From the NCBI GenBank assembly GCA_027024155.1, contig JALVTE010000038.1, forward strand, positions 1-42,974: 42,974 bases of DNA, written 5' to 3'. Below are positions 1-7,090 of the stretch, piece after piece. A program made the translations under genes and the position numbers. The DNA comes from Campylobacteraceae bacterium. Lineage in GTDB: Bacteria > Campylobacterota > Campylobacteria > Campylobacterales > Sulfurovaceae. Position 1 is the stretch's first letter; every line of letters starts with the position of its first letter. The notes under the pieces were generated by a model that worked only from the letters and a program-made list of their open reading frames with translations, was not told where the DNA came from and ran no database searches.

Positions 1-164
1 TCGATAGCTTTGTTGATTTTCTTTCCGCTGTGGTAAGAAACTAACGCTTTACCATCTTCGCGTACTTCACATACTTTAGTCTCAACAACTTTTAGTAAAG
101 TTACAGGAACACTTGGAACGCCAACAGTTCTGCTCATTCCAATTTTTTCTACGATAAATTCCAT
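1..164 (-). CDS. rplC: 50S ribosomal protein L3, N-terminal part (cut by window edge)
   Basis: The reverse strand from the ATG at 164 encodes about 54 residues beginning [17 protein letters not shown], with [14 protein letters not shown] following. This is the N-terminal beta strand of bacterial L3, a primary 23S rRNA binding protein of the large subunit. The gene runs off the left edge, so the loop that reaches the peptidyl transferase centre is not seen. It starts 11 nt after the stop of rpsJ, preceded by a good AAGGAGATAGG Shine-Dalgarno region, as second gene of the S10 operon. Only the N-terminus supports the call, but order and sequence agree. Confidence 0.95.
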   Translation of the reverse strand, partial: MEFIVEKIGMSRTVGVPSVPVTLLKVVETKVCEVREDGKALVSYHSGKKINKAI

Positions 165-175
165 TTCCTATCTCC

Positions 176-487
176 TTACTTATCCATAGAGCGGATTTCT
201 ACTTCCACTTCTGGTGCTAAGTCTAATTTCATTAACGAATCAATAGTATCAGTCGAAGCTGCTACTATGTCAATTAATCTAGCATGTACTCTAATTTCAA
301 ATTGCTCTCTACTGTCTTTGTTTACGTGTGGAGAACGTAAAACAGTATAGCGTTTAATCTTAGTTGGTAAAGGTATTGGTCCTCTTAATTCAGAACCAGT
401 TCTCTTTACAGCATCAACAATCGCTTGTACCGATCTGTCTAAAACTCTGTGATCATAAGCTTTAAGCTTAAGTCTAATCTTTTCCAT
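176..487 (-). CDS. rpsJ: 30S ribosomal protein S10
   Basis: The 103-residue protein has the normal S10 length and its conserved blocks: [19 protein letters not shown], then GPIPLPTKI and [16 protein letters not shown]10 is a head protein of the small ribosomal subunit and in many bacteria also the NusE partner of NusB in antitermination; that second role is family knowledge. It is the first gene of the S10 operon, followed by rplC. A roughly 130-nt leader lies between the likely promoter near 621-626 and the start, and it contains two hairpins. Nothing is odd in the coding sequence. Confidence 0.98.
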   Translation of the reverse strand: MEKIRLKLKAYDHRVLDRSVQAIVDAVKRTGSELRGPIPLPTKIKRYTVLRSPHVNKDSREQFEIRVHARLIDIVAASTDTIDSLMKLDLAPEVEVEIRSMDK

Positions 488-548
488 TTTTTTCCTTTAA
501 AGAACTCGTTACTTACGTAACATATATTGTATTTTAAGTGCCACAACA

Positions 549-607
549 CTCGATGCCGAGGGCATCTGCATACAACTCTATCTATATAGAATTCTACGCA
601 GACGCCC
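549..607 (-). promoter_or_regulatory. Structured leader of the S10 operon (two adjacent hairpins)
   Basis: On the transcribed strand, positions 607-560 form a long hairpin whose arms are GGGCGTCTGC and GCAGATGCCC (one G-U pair). The interior is a second partly paired segment with AGAATTC against GTTGTAT-type pairing. It is followed at once by a small hairpin, CTCG-GCAT-CGAG (560-549). No T-run follows, so it is not a simple terminator. A binding site for a ribosomal protein or an attenuator is an inference from position only. Confidence 0.5.
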
Positions 608-620
608 AATCAGGTCGAGA

Positions 621-626
621 ATTATA
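621..626 (-). promoter_or_regulatory. -10 box of the S10 operon promoter
   Basis: A consensus TATAAT (minus strand) lies 134 nt upstream of the rpsJ start, with an AT-rich upstream region and no clear -35 box, which is common in Campylobacterota. The transcript would begin near 614 and include the whole structured leader. Confidence 0.55.
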
Positions 627-771
627 CCCAAACATTAATATCTAAAGACTTATAAATAGAGAAAAACTTTGATTTTTGAGCGATAGTTTACTTTTGAAAA
701 GGAAATAATAGTCTATGTTCCTATTTTTTAATTACAGTAGATATATTCCAAAAATCACAAATGCAACACAA

Positions 772-820
772 AACTATTTTTGTAATAACAGTTTTGTACT
801 ATATTTTACAAAAAATAGTT
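772..820. promoter_or_regulatory. Inverted repeat upstream of the DUF2000/LysE genes, possible operator
   Basis: AACTATTTTTGTAA (772-785) and TTACAAAAAATAGTT (806-820) are inverted copies differing by one extra A, separated by 20 nt. They end just before the -10 box of the DUF2000 gene. The AraC-type regulator at 1887-2720 is the obvious candidate ligand, although AraC sites are usually direct repeats, so this is only a suggestion. Confidence 0.4.
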
Positions 821-822
821 GC

Positions 823-828
823 TATAGT
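823..828 (+). promoter_or_regulatory. Extended -10 promoter for the DUF2000-LysE operon
   Basis: TTGCTATAGT supplies TGnTATAGT, an extended -10 element. Transcription would start near 835, leaving a short leader with the AAGGAG Shine-Dalgarno site before the ATG at 860. Confidence 0.5.
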
Positions 829-859
829 ATCACAATTTTTATATTAGTAAGGAGTAAAA

Positions 860-1267
860 ATGAAGTGTGTAATATTAATAGATGAAAATTTACCTTTAGG
901 ATTAATTGCAAATAGTGCGAGTGTACTATCTCTATCTTTAGGAAAAAAAGTTGATGGTATTATCGGAAATGATTTAAAAGATATAAACAATAGAACACAT
1001 ATAGGTATTACAACCATACCTATTCCAATTTTAAAAAGTAATAAAACTCAATTAAAAGAGCTAAGAGAGAAGTTATATGATAATAAATTTAACGAATGTA
1101 TTGTTGTAGATTTTACAAATGTTGCTCAAAAAACTAAAACTTATGATGATTATGCAAAACTACTTAGCACAACTTTACAAGATGAGCTTGAGTATTTGGG
1201 AGTTGCAATTTATGGCCCTAAAAAACTTGTAAATAAGTTAGTTGGCAGTATAGGGTTGTTAAAGTAA
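860..1267 (+). CDS. DUF2000 family protein
   Basis: The 135-residue protein matches the DUF2000 family along its length: MKCVILIDENLPLGLIANSA at the start, the block GKKVDGIIGNDLKD, and GITTIPIPIL. The family has a peptidyl-tRNA hydrolase II-like fold by reputation, but its biochemical role is not established, so I assign none. No signal peptide or membrane segment is visible. AAGGAG lies 8 nt before the ATG. The stop is 4 nt before the LysE gene at 1272, so the two form one transcript. DUF2000 genes often sit beside LysE exporters and AraC regulators, which suggests a role in handling an amino acid or related metabolite. Confidence 0.85.
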   Translation: MKCVILIDENLPLGLIANSASVLSLSLGKKVDGIIGNDLKDINNRTHIGITTIPIPILKSNKTQLKELREKLYDNKFNECIVVDFTNVAQKTKTYDDYAKLLSTTLQDELEYLGVAIYGPKKLVNKLVGSIGLLK

Positions 1268-1271
1268 AATA

Positions 1272-1895
1272 ATGGAAAACTATCTAAATGAATTTATGCT
1301 AATAGCATTTGCACATTTTATTGCACTACTAAGCCCTGGTGCTGACTTTATTTATATTGTTAATAGTGCAATAAACAATAAAGCAAAAGTTGCCATAGGT
1401 GCAAGTTTAGGCATAGCACTATCTAATGCCTTTTATATTACGCTGTGTCTTTTTGGCTATGCAACCATTTTTTCCCAATCTAATCTACTTATTAGTGGCA
1501 TTAAAATTATAGGAGGTATATATCTACTCTATTTAGGAATTCATATTTTAAAAAGCAAAAGTAACAATCTTGCTGTAAAAACTATAGTTACGAATAAAAG
1601 CACTTTTAAAAAAGAGCTATATAGAGGATTTTACCTCAGTTTTTTAAACCCCAAAATATCTATATTTTATATCTCTTTATTTACACTTGTAGTAAACAAA
1701 AACACACCTTGGAAAATACAACTCTTTTATGGCATCTGGATGGCTTTGTTTGTTTTTATTTGGGATACTCTACTTATCTTCTTGCTCAACATTAAGAGCA
1801 TAAAAAAGAAAATACTCTCGTTTACAAATTTAGAAAAAATTCTTGGCTCATTGCTTATAATTATAGGAATTGGATTACTCTATTCACTATTTTAA
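1272..1895 (+). CDS. LysE/RhtB family amino-acid exporter
   Basis: A 207-residue inner-membrane protein with about six hydrophobic segments and the LysE/RhtB signature near the start: LLSPGADFIYIVNSA and then GASLGIALSNAFY. A later motif GFYLSFLNPKISIFY is also typical of RhtB-type proteins. The family exports amino acids or related compounds in exchange for protons; the substrate cannot be read from the sequence. It follows the DUF2000 gene by 4 nt. Its last 9 nt overlap the convergent AraC gene at 1887, whose product is a likely regulator. Confidence 0.9.
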   Translation: MENYLNEFMLIAFAHFIALLSPGADFIYIVNSAINNKAKVAIGASLGIALSNAFYITLCLFGYATIFSQSNLLISGIKIIGGIYLLYLGIHILKSKSNNLAVKTIVTNKSTFKKELYRGFYLSFLNPKISIFYISLFTLVVNKNTPWKIQLFYGIWMALFVFIWDTLLIFLLNIKSIKKKILSFTNLEKILGSLLIIIGIGLLYSLF

Positions 1896-2720
1896 AAATG
1901 ACTTTTTATACTCATTAGGTGTTGTTGCAACATATGATTTAAACACTCTACTAAAGTGGCTTTGGTCTGCAAAACCAAGTTCGTAAGCCACTTGTGCAAT
2001 CTCTTCTTGATTTGCTAAGAGCTCTTTAGCCCTACAAATTTTTTGATTCAATAAATAAGCATGAGGCGAAATATGGAAGGCTTGCTTAAACAATTTGAAA
2101 AAATGAAACTCTGAAATATTTAAATATTTACTTATCTCTTTCACGGTTGGATTAGAGTTTATATTCTCTTCGATATACTCTTTAGCCAATTTTATATTTA
2201 TATTTTCTTTATCTATACAGCTATGTATGGTTTTATCACAATATTGACCAAATAGTTCAACCATAAAGTTTTGTAAAAGCTCCTCTTTTTCTAAATAGAA
2301 TATATCACTATCTAATAACTTGTAATTCAAATTTATAAACTTAGTGTATAAATTCTTATCTTTTAGAATAAACTCAGAAACAGGTATATATGAGTTCAAC
2401 TCTCTAAATAGACTCTCTTGAAGTTTTTGACACCATATAGTATCAAGGTAAATCATATGATAAGTTCTAGACTCATTCTCAACAGGGTTGCAACTATGCA
2501 CAATATTAGGATTAATAACTACTAATTCATCAGGGTAAAGCATTCTATTTTCTTGCAGGTGAGCAAATGAAACTTTACCCTCTTCAATAGCTCCTATAGA
2601 GAGTGTATTGTGAAAATGCTTATGGTAATGATTAGATGAGTCTTTTACAAACCTTGCCTCTAAATATGGCAAATGCCTACTCTTAAAAAATTTATATTTA
2701 TACTCTTTCTTTATACTCAC
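1887..2720 (-). CDS. AraC family transcriptional regulator
   Basis: 277 residues. The N-terminal half is a cupin-like ligand domain, with HYHKHFHNTLSIGAIEEGKV near residues 31-50 and PDELVVINPNIVHSC near 63-77. The C-terminal 100 residues form two helix-turn-helix units, the first at about 190-215 (VKEISKYLNISEFHFFKLFK) and the second in IAQVAYELGFADQSHFSRVF, the AraC signature. It is convergent with the DUF2000-LysE pair and overlaps the LysE stop by 9 nt. The arrangement suggests it senses the exported compound and controls that pair; this is inference. Confidence 0.92.
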   Translation of the reverse strand: MSIKKEYKYKFFKSRHLPYLEARFVKDSSNHYHKHFHNTLSIGAIEEGKVSFAHLQENRMLYPDELVVINPNIVHSCNPVENESRTYHMIYLDTIWCQKLQESLFRELNSYIPVSEFILKDKNLYTKFINLNYKLLDSDIFYLEKEELLQNFMVELFGQYCDKTIHSCIDKENINIKLAKEYIEENINSNPTVKEISKYLNISEFHFFKLFKQAFHISPHAYLLNQKICRAKELLANQEEIAQVAYELGFADQSHFSRVFKSYVATTPNEYKKSFLK

Positions 2721-2737
2721 ATTTTACCCTATAATTA

Positions 2738-4462
2738 CTAGATGTTCATAAACAACATACAAAGCCGTATATCATCATATCCGACTTTGCTACCTAATGC
2801 TTCAAACACAGGCTTTAGGCGTAACTTTCCATCATCTGTAAAGTTTTCTGGCATTTTTTTGCTCATAAGTTTAAGAACCACACTCTCTACCTCATCAAAA
2901 AGTTCAGCATTAGGTTTATATTTACTTAAGTCTATCTCTGACTCTTCCTCTTTTATAAGGCTCAAGTGTTGTATAATTGTGCTTTTAGCTAACCCTCTAT
3001 TAGTTGCAAGCTCTATAATAGTGTCGGACTTATCTATCAAGTTTTTTGTCTTTATATGTGTTGGTGTAGCATAAGCAGAGTGCGAAGGTTTGCCAGCTTT
3101 AATATTGGCAATCTCCTCTTCTATCTTCTCTTTTTCTACCACTCCGCCAATGCTCAATATATGCTTTTGGCACAACTGCTCAAAAGCATCTTTACCCAAA
3201 GCTTCTATCGCTTTTTGTGCCTTTATAGAAGCCTGTTTTATACGCTCATCTATATGCAAGATAAGAGGATCAACACGCAAAGCCATAGGGTTTAACCCAA
3301 GCAGACTCAAACCATCTATACTCTTTATTCGCGACAGAGCTACATACCCCTGCCCTACCTCAAAGGTTTTAGAGAGGTCGATTTGTGCAGCATCTAGTGT
3401 CATCCCCTGCGACTTATGTATAGTAATAGCCCAAGCTAGACGCAGTGGCACTTGCGAGACTGTAGCTACAACCTTACCACTCTCGTTTTCTAGCGACCAC
3501 TCTTCTAAATCCAGCTTTACTTTCCTACCCTCGGTAGTAATGACAATAGGCATATTATCTATAGGGCTAAAACTCTGAACCACACCTGTAGTGCCATTGA
3601 CATACTCGCCATCAGGACTATTTTTAATAAAAATAACCAAAGCACCCTTTTTAAGTCGTAACTCCTCTAAAACAAGCGAAGATTTAAAGATTTTCTCTAT
3701 ATTTTTAGCCGAGCCTTTCGCTTCATAAACATAAAGCTTCTCTTCGCCCTCTAACTTATTTAGTTCAGCCAAATTTATACGCTCAACATCTGCATTATGT
3801 GTATAGAGTTGGGTTATTTTTGCATCGCCAGATAAGCTTACATTCATTCTCTCCTCTAATGCTTGTTTACTCTTTTGTCTAATATTTCCAGAGCGTATAT
3901 CATCTAACACATCAATCAGCCTGCTATCGGCTTGTCTAAACTTCTCTTGCAGATAACAAGTCTGTAAATTTAGCTCTCTCCAAGAAGGCGACTGCCAAGC
4001 AAAGCGTTTCTCTTTTGGCTCTTTACTAACAGGTGGCAGCTGAAAAAAGTCTCCAGAAATCACAACCTGCACCCCACCAAAAGGTTCATCTACTCCTTTA
4101 AACCCACGAAGCACCAAATCCATAGAAGTAAACAGCTCAGGAGAGACCATAGAAACCTCATCGATAATAAGAACTTTTAGCTTAGAAAATCGACTCTTAA
4201 GGTACTTCTTCTCCATCAAGTACTCAACATACCCTTCGTCTATACTCTCACGAATCCCCAAAGCAAAAAAAGAGTGAATAGTCTGTCCAGCCAAATGCGA
4301 AGCCGCAATCCCCGTAGGTGCTACAATAGTAGGATAAACCCGACGCTCTTTTAAGTAGCGAGTATAAAGCTTAAGCAAATAAGTCTTACCCGTACCTGCC
4401 GAGCCAGTTATAAAAACATTTTTGCCAGATTTTAATATATTGAGTGCTGTAGTCTGTTTCAT
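2738..4462 (-). CDS. Pif1/RecD-like ATP-dependent DNA helicase with C-terminal HTH region
   Basis: 574 residues. The Walker A motif GSAGTGKT lies at about 20-27, Walker B with IIDEVSMV near 99-106, a glutamine motif GDFFQLPP near 152-159, and the SF1 motifs AITIHKSQGMTLD and GYVALSRI near 345-380. This is the Pif1/RecD2-like SF1B helicase core, moving 5' to 3' on DNA in known relatives. After residue 460 comes a linker and a helix-turn-helix-like segment (ELATNRGLAKSTIIQHLSLI), seen in related bacterial helicases. A TATAAT lies 6 nt before the ATG, so the mRNA probably has no leader. A role in replication or repair is inferred from the family. Confidence 0.9.
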   Translation of the reverse strand: MKQTTALNILKSGKNVFITGSAGTGKTYLLKLYTRYLKERRVYPTIVAPTGIAASHLAGQTIHSFFALGIRESIDEGYVEYLMEKKYLKSRFSKLKVLIIDEVSMVSPELFTSMDLVLRGFKGVDEPFGGVQVVISGDFFQLPPVSKEPKEKRFAWQSPSWRELNLQTCYLQEKFRQADSRLIDVLDDIRSGNIRQKSKQALEERMNVSLSGDAKITQLYTHNADVERINLAELNKLEGEEKLYVYEAKGSAKNIEKIFKSSLVLEELRLKKGALVIFIKNSPDGEYVNGTTGVVQSFSPIDNMPIVITTEGRKVKLDLEEWSLENESGKVVATVSQVPLRLAWAITIHKSQGMTLDAAQIDLSKTFEVGQGYVALSRIKSIDGLSLLGLNPMALRVDPLILHIDERIKQASIKAQKAIEALGKDAFEQLCQKHILSIGGVVEKEKIEEEIANIKAGKPSHSAYATPTHIKTKNLIDKSDTIIELATNRGLAKSTIIQHLSLIKEEESEIDLSKYKPNAELFDEVESVVLKLMSKKMPENFTDDGKLRLKPVFEALGSKVGYDDIRLCMLFMNI

Positions 4463-4468
4463 AGTGAT

Positions 4469-4477
4469 ATTATAGCA
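4469..4477 (-). promoter_or_regulatory. Extended -10 promoter giving a leaderless helicase mRNA
   Basis: Reading the minus strand, TGCTATAAT is followed by only ATCACT and then the ATG at 4462. The expected start of transcription is the A of the start codon. No Shine-Dalgarno site fits in between. Confidence 0.55.
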
Positions 4478-4538
4478 GTTTGTGTTTATGATGACTTTGT
4501 ATTCTATAAATTAACAATACAAAAATTATAAGAGCAAT

Positions 4539-4952
4539 TTATCTTAATATATTCTCTAAAAAACCGCTCTTGAGTGTTCGATAGATGTCGAAATCGCTGT
4601 CTATGCTGGCAATCTGTTTAATATTTTCTTTATGGGCTATATACATTAAAGTTGCATCTGCTAAATCCATTGGTACATTGGTGTAGTTTTGCATCTGTAT
4701 TATTATATCTTCTAAATCACTCTGCTCTATACCGTAGAGAATCACTCCGCCCCTCTCTATCCATTTTAAAAAATCTATTTGTACATTTAAATTAAAATCT
4801 AGCATATGCGAGACTTCTGTAATTACAGCCCAAGAGGTAAGAAGTTTGCCATTATAGTGTTTTAAAAACTCTTTTGTTTTTATATGATACTTATCGCTTC
4901 TGTCAAAAAGTGCGATAAGTGGTCCACTATCTATTAAGATTGTATTTTTCAC
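4539..4952 (-). CDS. PIN-domain ribonuclease, VapC-like toxin
   Basis: 137 residues with the PIN-domain acidic residues in place: D8 in ILIDSGPLIALFD, E47 in VITEVSHML, the LADATLMYIA segment with its D near 98, and D117-D119 in IASIDSDFDIY. PIN toxins of VapBC systems are Mg2+-dependent RNases that cut tRNA or rRNA; the target here is unknown. Its start lies inside the 3' end of the RHH gene (26-nt overlap), the usual antitoxin-first order with translational coupling. Confidence 0.85.
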   Translation of the reverse strand: MKNTILIDSGPLIALFDRSDKYHIKTKEFLKHYNGKLLTSWAVITEVSHMLDFNLNVQIDFLKWIERGGVILYGIEQSDLEDIIIQMQNYTNVPMDLADATLMYIAHKENIKQIASIDSDFDIYRTLKSGFLENILR

Positions 4953-5184
4953 TTAACTTCTCTTTAAGTTTGCTTTTATAAGTAGTTGATAAATTTTGCT
5001 TATTGCTACTATACTTACCAAACAGTTCCTCTCCAAGCTGGTAAGGTGTCTCTTTTTGCTCTTCTTGCATTTTAAAAAGTAAATTAAGAGCCTCTTTAAC
5101 TACATCTGTTTTAGTCTGATTACTCTTTTTTGCATATTTTTGCAGTTTTTTCTCTAATTCATCTGATAAACGCACAGCAAGCAT
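4927..5184 (-). CDS. Ribbon-helix-helix antitoxin (VapB-like)
   Basis: 85 residues. The first 45 read as an RHH/CopG DNA-binding domain: MLAVRLSDELEKKLQKYAKK supplies the beta strand and first helix and TKTDVVKEALNLLF the second helix. The lysine-rich tail (FGKYSSNKQNLSTTYKSKLKEKL) is the part expected to block the PIN toxin encoded next. GAGGAGGT lies before the ATG. An imperfect palindrome at 5203-5221 upstream is a plausible autoregulatory site. Confidence 0.85.
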   Translation of the reverse strand: MLAVRLSDELEKKLQKYAKKSNQTKTDVVKEALNLLFKMQEEQKETPYQLGEELFGKYSSNKQNLSTTYKSKLKEKLSEKYNLNR

Positions 5185-5202
5185 ATCTACCTCCTCTAAC
5201 CT

Positions 5203-5221
5203 GTATTACATATTGTATAAC
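5203..5221. promoter_or_regulatory. Imperfect palindrome, likely VapB operator
   Basis: GTTATACAATATGTAATAC (minus strand) is symmetric in its TACA/TGTA core and GT/AC ends. It overlaps a TATACA -10-like sequence and lies about 20 nt before the RHH start codon, where type II antitoxins usually bind. Confidence 0.4.
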
Positions 5222-5235
5222 AAAACTCTTTAAAT

Positions 5236-6000
5236 TTAATTAAATTCTCTTTTAAACCTCTCCATTATCTCTAAAAACTCTCTACTCAAATACCCATAAA
5301 CCCTCTCTTCTATCTCTTTAGGTACACCATAATAAGCCTCGGCAATTCCTCCGGCTATTGCACCCATAGTATCGGCATCGCCTCCTAACGATACACAATT
5401 ACGAACACAATCCTCAAAAGAGTTAGAGTCTAAAAAGCAGATAATCGACTCTGGCACAGACTTTTGGCACGATACTTCAAACTTGTATGTTGGGCGAATC
5501 TCATCTACTGTTCTACTTAAGTCATACTCAAAATCTTTTGAAATACGCTCTCGTATCTCCTCTTTACTGGCACCTTTTCGAGCCATAAAAATAGCCAATG
5601 CCGTAGCCTCTGCTCCTTTTATTCCCTCTGGGTGATTATGAGTAATTTCAGCAGATTTTCTTGCCTCTTGTAAAACTTTTTCCTCTGTATCAAAAGCCCA
5701 AGCAATTGGCGAAACTCGCATAGCTGAGCCATTACCCCACGAATTATAAGGCAAATGTTCATCACTCTTAAGCCACGCTTTAAACGAACCACCATAACCT
5801 ACTTCGAAATATCGCAAACCAAAATCTACAATATTGTCTAAATATGGCTCATCTTCCAAAATAGACTTAGCTACTGCCATACTTAAGACTGTATCATCTG
5901 TAAATTTACTCTTTGGATGAAAGAGCTCGAACTCTTTTGTTTTTATCTTATGAAACTCATAATAAGAACCTATTATATCTCCTGCTATTGCTCCTAACAT
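5236..6000 (-). CDS. ADP-ribosylglycohydrolase family protein (DraG/ARH-like)
   Basis: 254 residues with the family's metal-binding motifs: GAIAGDIIGSYYEF at the N-terminus, FTDDTVLSMAVAKSI near 33-47, HNHPEGIKGAEATALAIF near 121-138, and GGDADTMGAIAGGIAEAYYG near 207-226. The aspartates of TDDT and GGDAD would bind the two Mg2+ ions. Family members remove ADP-ribose from proteins or small molecules. It is the last gene of the NAD cluster, and its start overlaps the preceding HD-hydrolase gene by 7 nt, so it is translated from the same message. The substrate is not known. Confidence 0.92.
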   Translation of the reverse strand: MLGAIAGDIIGSYYEFHKIKTKEFELFHPKSKFTDDTVLSMAVAKSILEDEPYLDNIVDFGLRYFEVGYGGSFKAWLKSDEHLPYNSWGNGSAMRVSPIAWAFDTEEKVLQEARKSAEITHNHPEGIKGAEATALAIFMARKGASKEEIRERISKDFEYDLSRTVDEIRPTYKFEVSCQKSVPESIICFLDSNSFEDCVRNCVSLGGDADTMGAIAGGIAEAYYGVPKEIEERVYGYLSREFLEIMERFKREFN

Positions 6001-6533
6001 TTTAAATACCTTTCGTAATCTTCTATCTTAGCTTTTAACCTATTTGCCATCTGTTCATTTGCTTCGTGCAACTGCTCTAAAATAAGGCGTGCCTCCTCTT
6101 GGTATGCTCTTTTTTTCTCAATACTCCAATAGTGTGGTGGTTCGCCTAAATTTGCAACTCTATCTGCCATTTTAACAACCCAAACCTCTTTTGCTTGCTC
6201 TTTTATGCGTTTTAAAGAGTCTTGCATCTGTTCTTGTTTTGTGTTTAGAGTCTTATCTTTACTTAAAGCCTGTACACCATTGGCAATATCTACTCCAAAC
6301 TCTTGTAAAATATCTTCATAGGTTGTGCTAGTATCCTCTATTGTATCGTGCAGTATCGCACAGCAAATTGCCAACTGAGCATTATCCAAACTACTAGCCA
6401 CAGCCATAACTTCTAATAGCACATTACCAATATGCGTAATATAAGGAAGCTCCTCTCCTGGATACTTCTGCTCTTTATGTACTCGCGAAGCAAAAAACCA
6501 CGCTTTTGTTATTTTGTCTTGATTTATTTGCAC
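5994..6533 (-). CDS. Small HD-domain hydrolase of the RelA/SpoT (MESH1-like) type
   Basis: 179 residues forming only a hydrolase domain: PYITHIGNVLLE, then AICCAILHDTIEDTSTTYEDI with the HDxxED metal motif, and VWVVKMADRVANL with the later D. Small stand-alone enzymes of this type (MESH1/SAH) hydrolyse (p)ppGpp, and animal MESH1 is also an NADPH phosphatase. Being inside an NAD cluster, overlapping both neighbours (10 nt with the NADAR gene, 7 nt with the glycohydrolase), makes a nicotinamide-nucleotide substrate worth considering. That is inference; ppGpp remains the default. Confidence 0.85.
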   Translation of the reverse strand: MQINQDKITKAWFFASRVHKEQKYPGEELPYITHIGNVLLEVMAVASSLDNAQLAICCAILHDTIEDTSTTYEDILQEFGVDIANGVQALSKDKTLNTKQEQMQDSLKRIKEQAKEVWVVKMADRVANLGEPPHYWSIEKKRAYQEEARLILEQLHEANEQMANRLKAKIEDYERYLKC

Positions 6534-7090
6534 TGCTCATCCTTTAGAATTTTCTCTCTAACTTGCATTAAAGCAAAGCCCAATTTATTTGTACCTTTCC
6601 ACTTTAAAGGTTGTTCTGCTAGTTCATCAGTAGCCGAGAGTCCAATACCCCATATTCTATCTTTAGGGCTAGCCTCTACTAAAACCCTATTTTTACTTGC
6701 TAGCAAAAACTCTTTTAACTCTTTGTTTTGTGAAAACTTGGCTAAGTTTCCTTTTACAACTACATCAAACGAAACCTCTTCCCAAATATCTTCGTTAAAG
6801 TTTTCTACCTCTCGCCCTAAAGCTTTTGCCTCTCCTGCCGATTTGGCATTTATTATCTTCTCTACTTTAGAGGCATCAAAGAGTCTTGCTTTCTCTGCCA
6901 TCATGTAGTGTTCTGCCGTTGCATAATATACGCCATCTACGCTAAATCCTGCAGGATACCATTGCGATAGGCAACTTTTATCTATATGTTGCGATTTTTG
7001 TATATGGCTTAAGAAGAAAAGGTACTTAAACTTATTGCCTTGTGCTATTTGCTCTTTTAATTCCTCTATATTCTTCATATCTACTCCCAA
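6524..7090 (-). CDS. NADAR family protein (YbiA-like N-glycosidase)
   Basis: 188 residues carrying the NADAR (DUF1768) pattern: FFLSHIQ, LSQWYPAGFSVDGVYYATAE, HYMMAEKARLF and late RIWGIGLS. The family is related to E. coli YbiA and to riboflavin-pathway N-glycosidases. Some members remove ADP-ribose from guanine in DNA as antitoxins to DarT-type toxins. No DarT-like gene is visible here. It overlaps the phosphoribosyltransferase gene by 10 nt at its start and the HD hydrolase by 10 nt at its end. It likely cleaves an ADP-ribose or nucleotide glycosidic bond, substrate unknown. Confidence 0.9.
   Translation of the reverse strand: MGVDMKNIEELKEQIAQGNKFKYLFFLSHIQKSQHIDKSCLSQWYPAGFSVDGVYYATAEHYMMAEKARLFDASKVEKIINAKSAGEAKALGREVENFNEDIWEEVSFDVVVKGNLAKFSQNKELKEFLLASKNRVLVEASPKDRIWGIGLSATDELAEQPLKWKGTNKLGFALMQVREKILKDEQCK

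Noticed and set aside
3090-3578. 162-codon plus-strand frame opposite the helicase gene
   Set aside because: It is the antisense of a clear Pif1-like helicase with all motifs; no ribosome site or family match.
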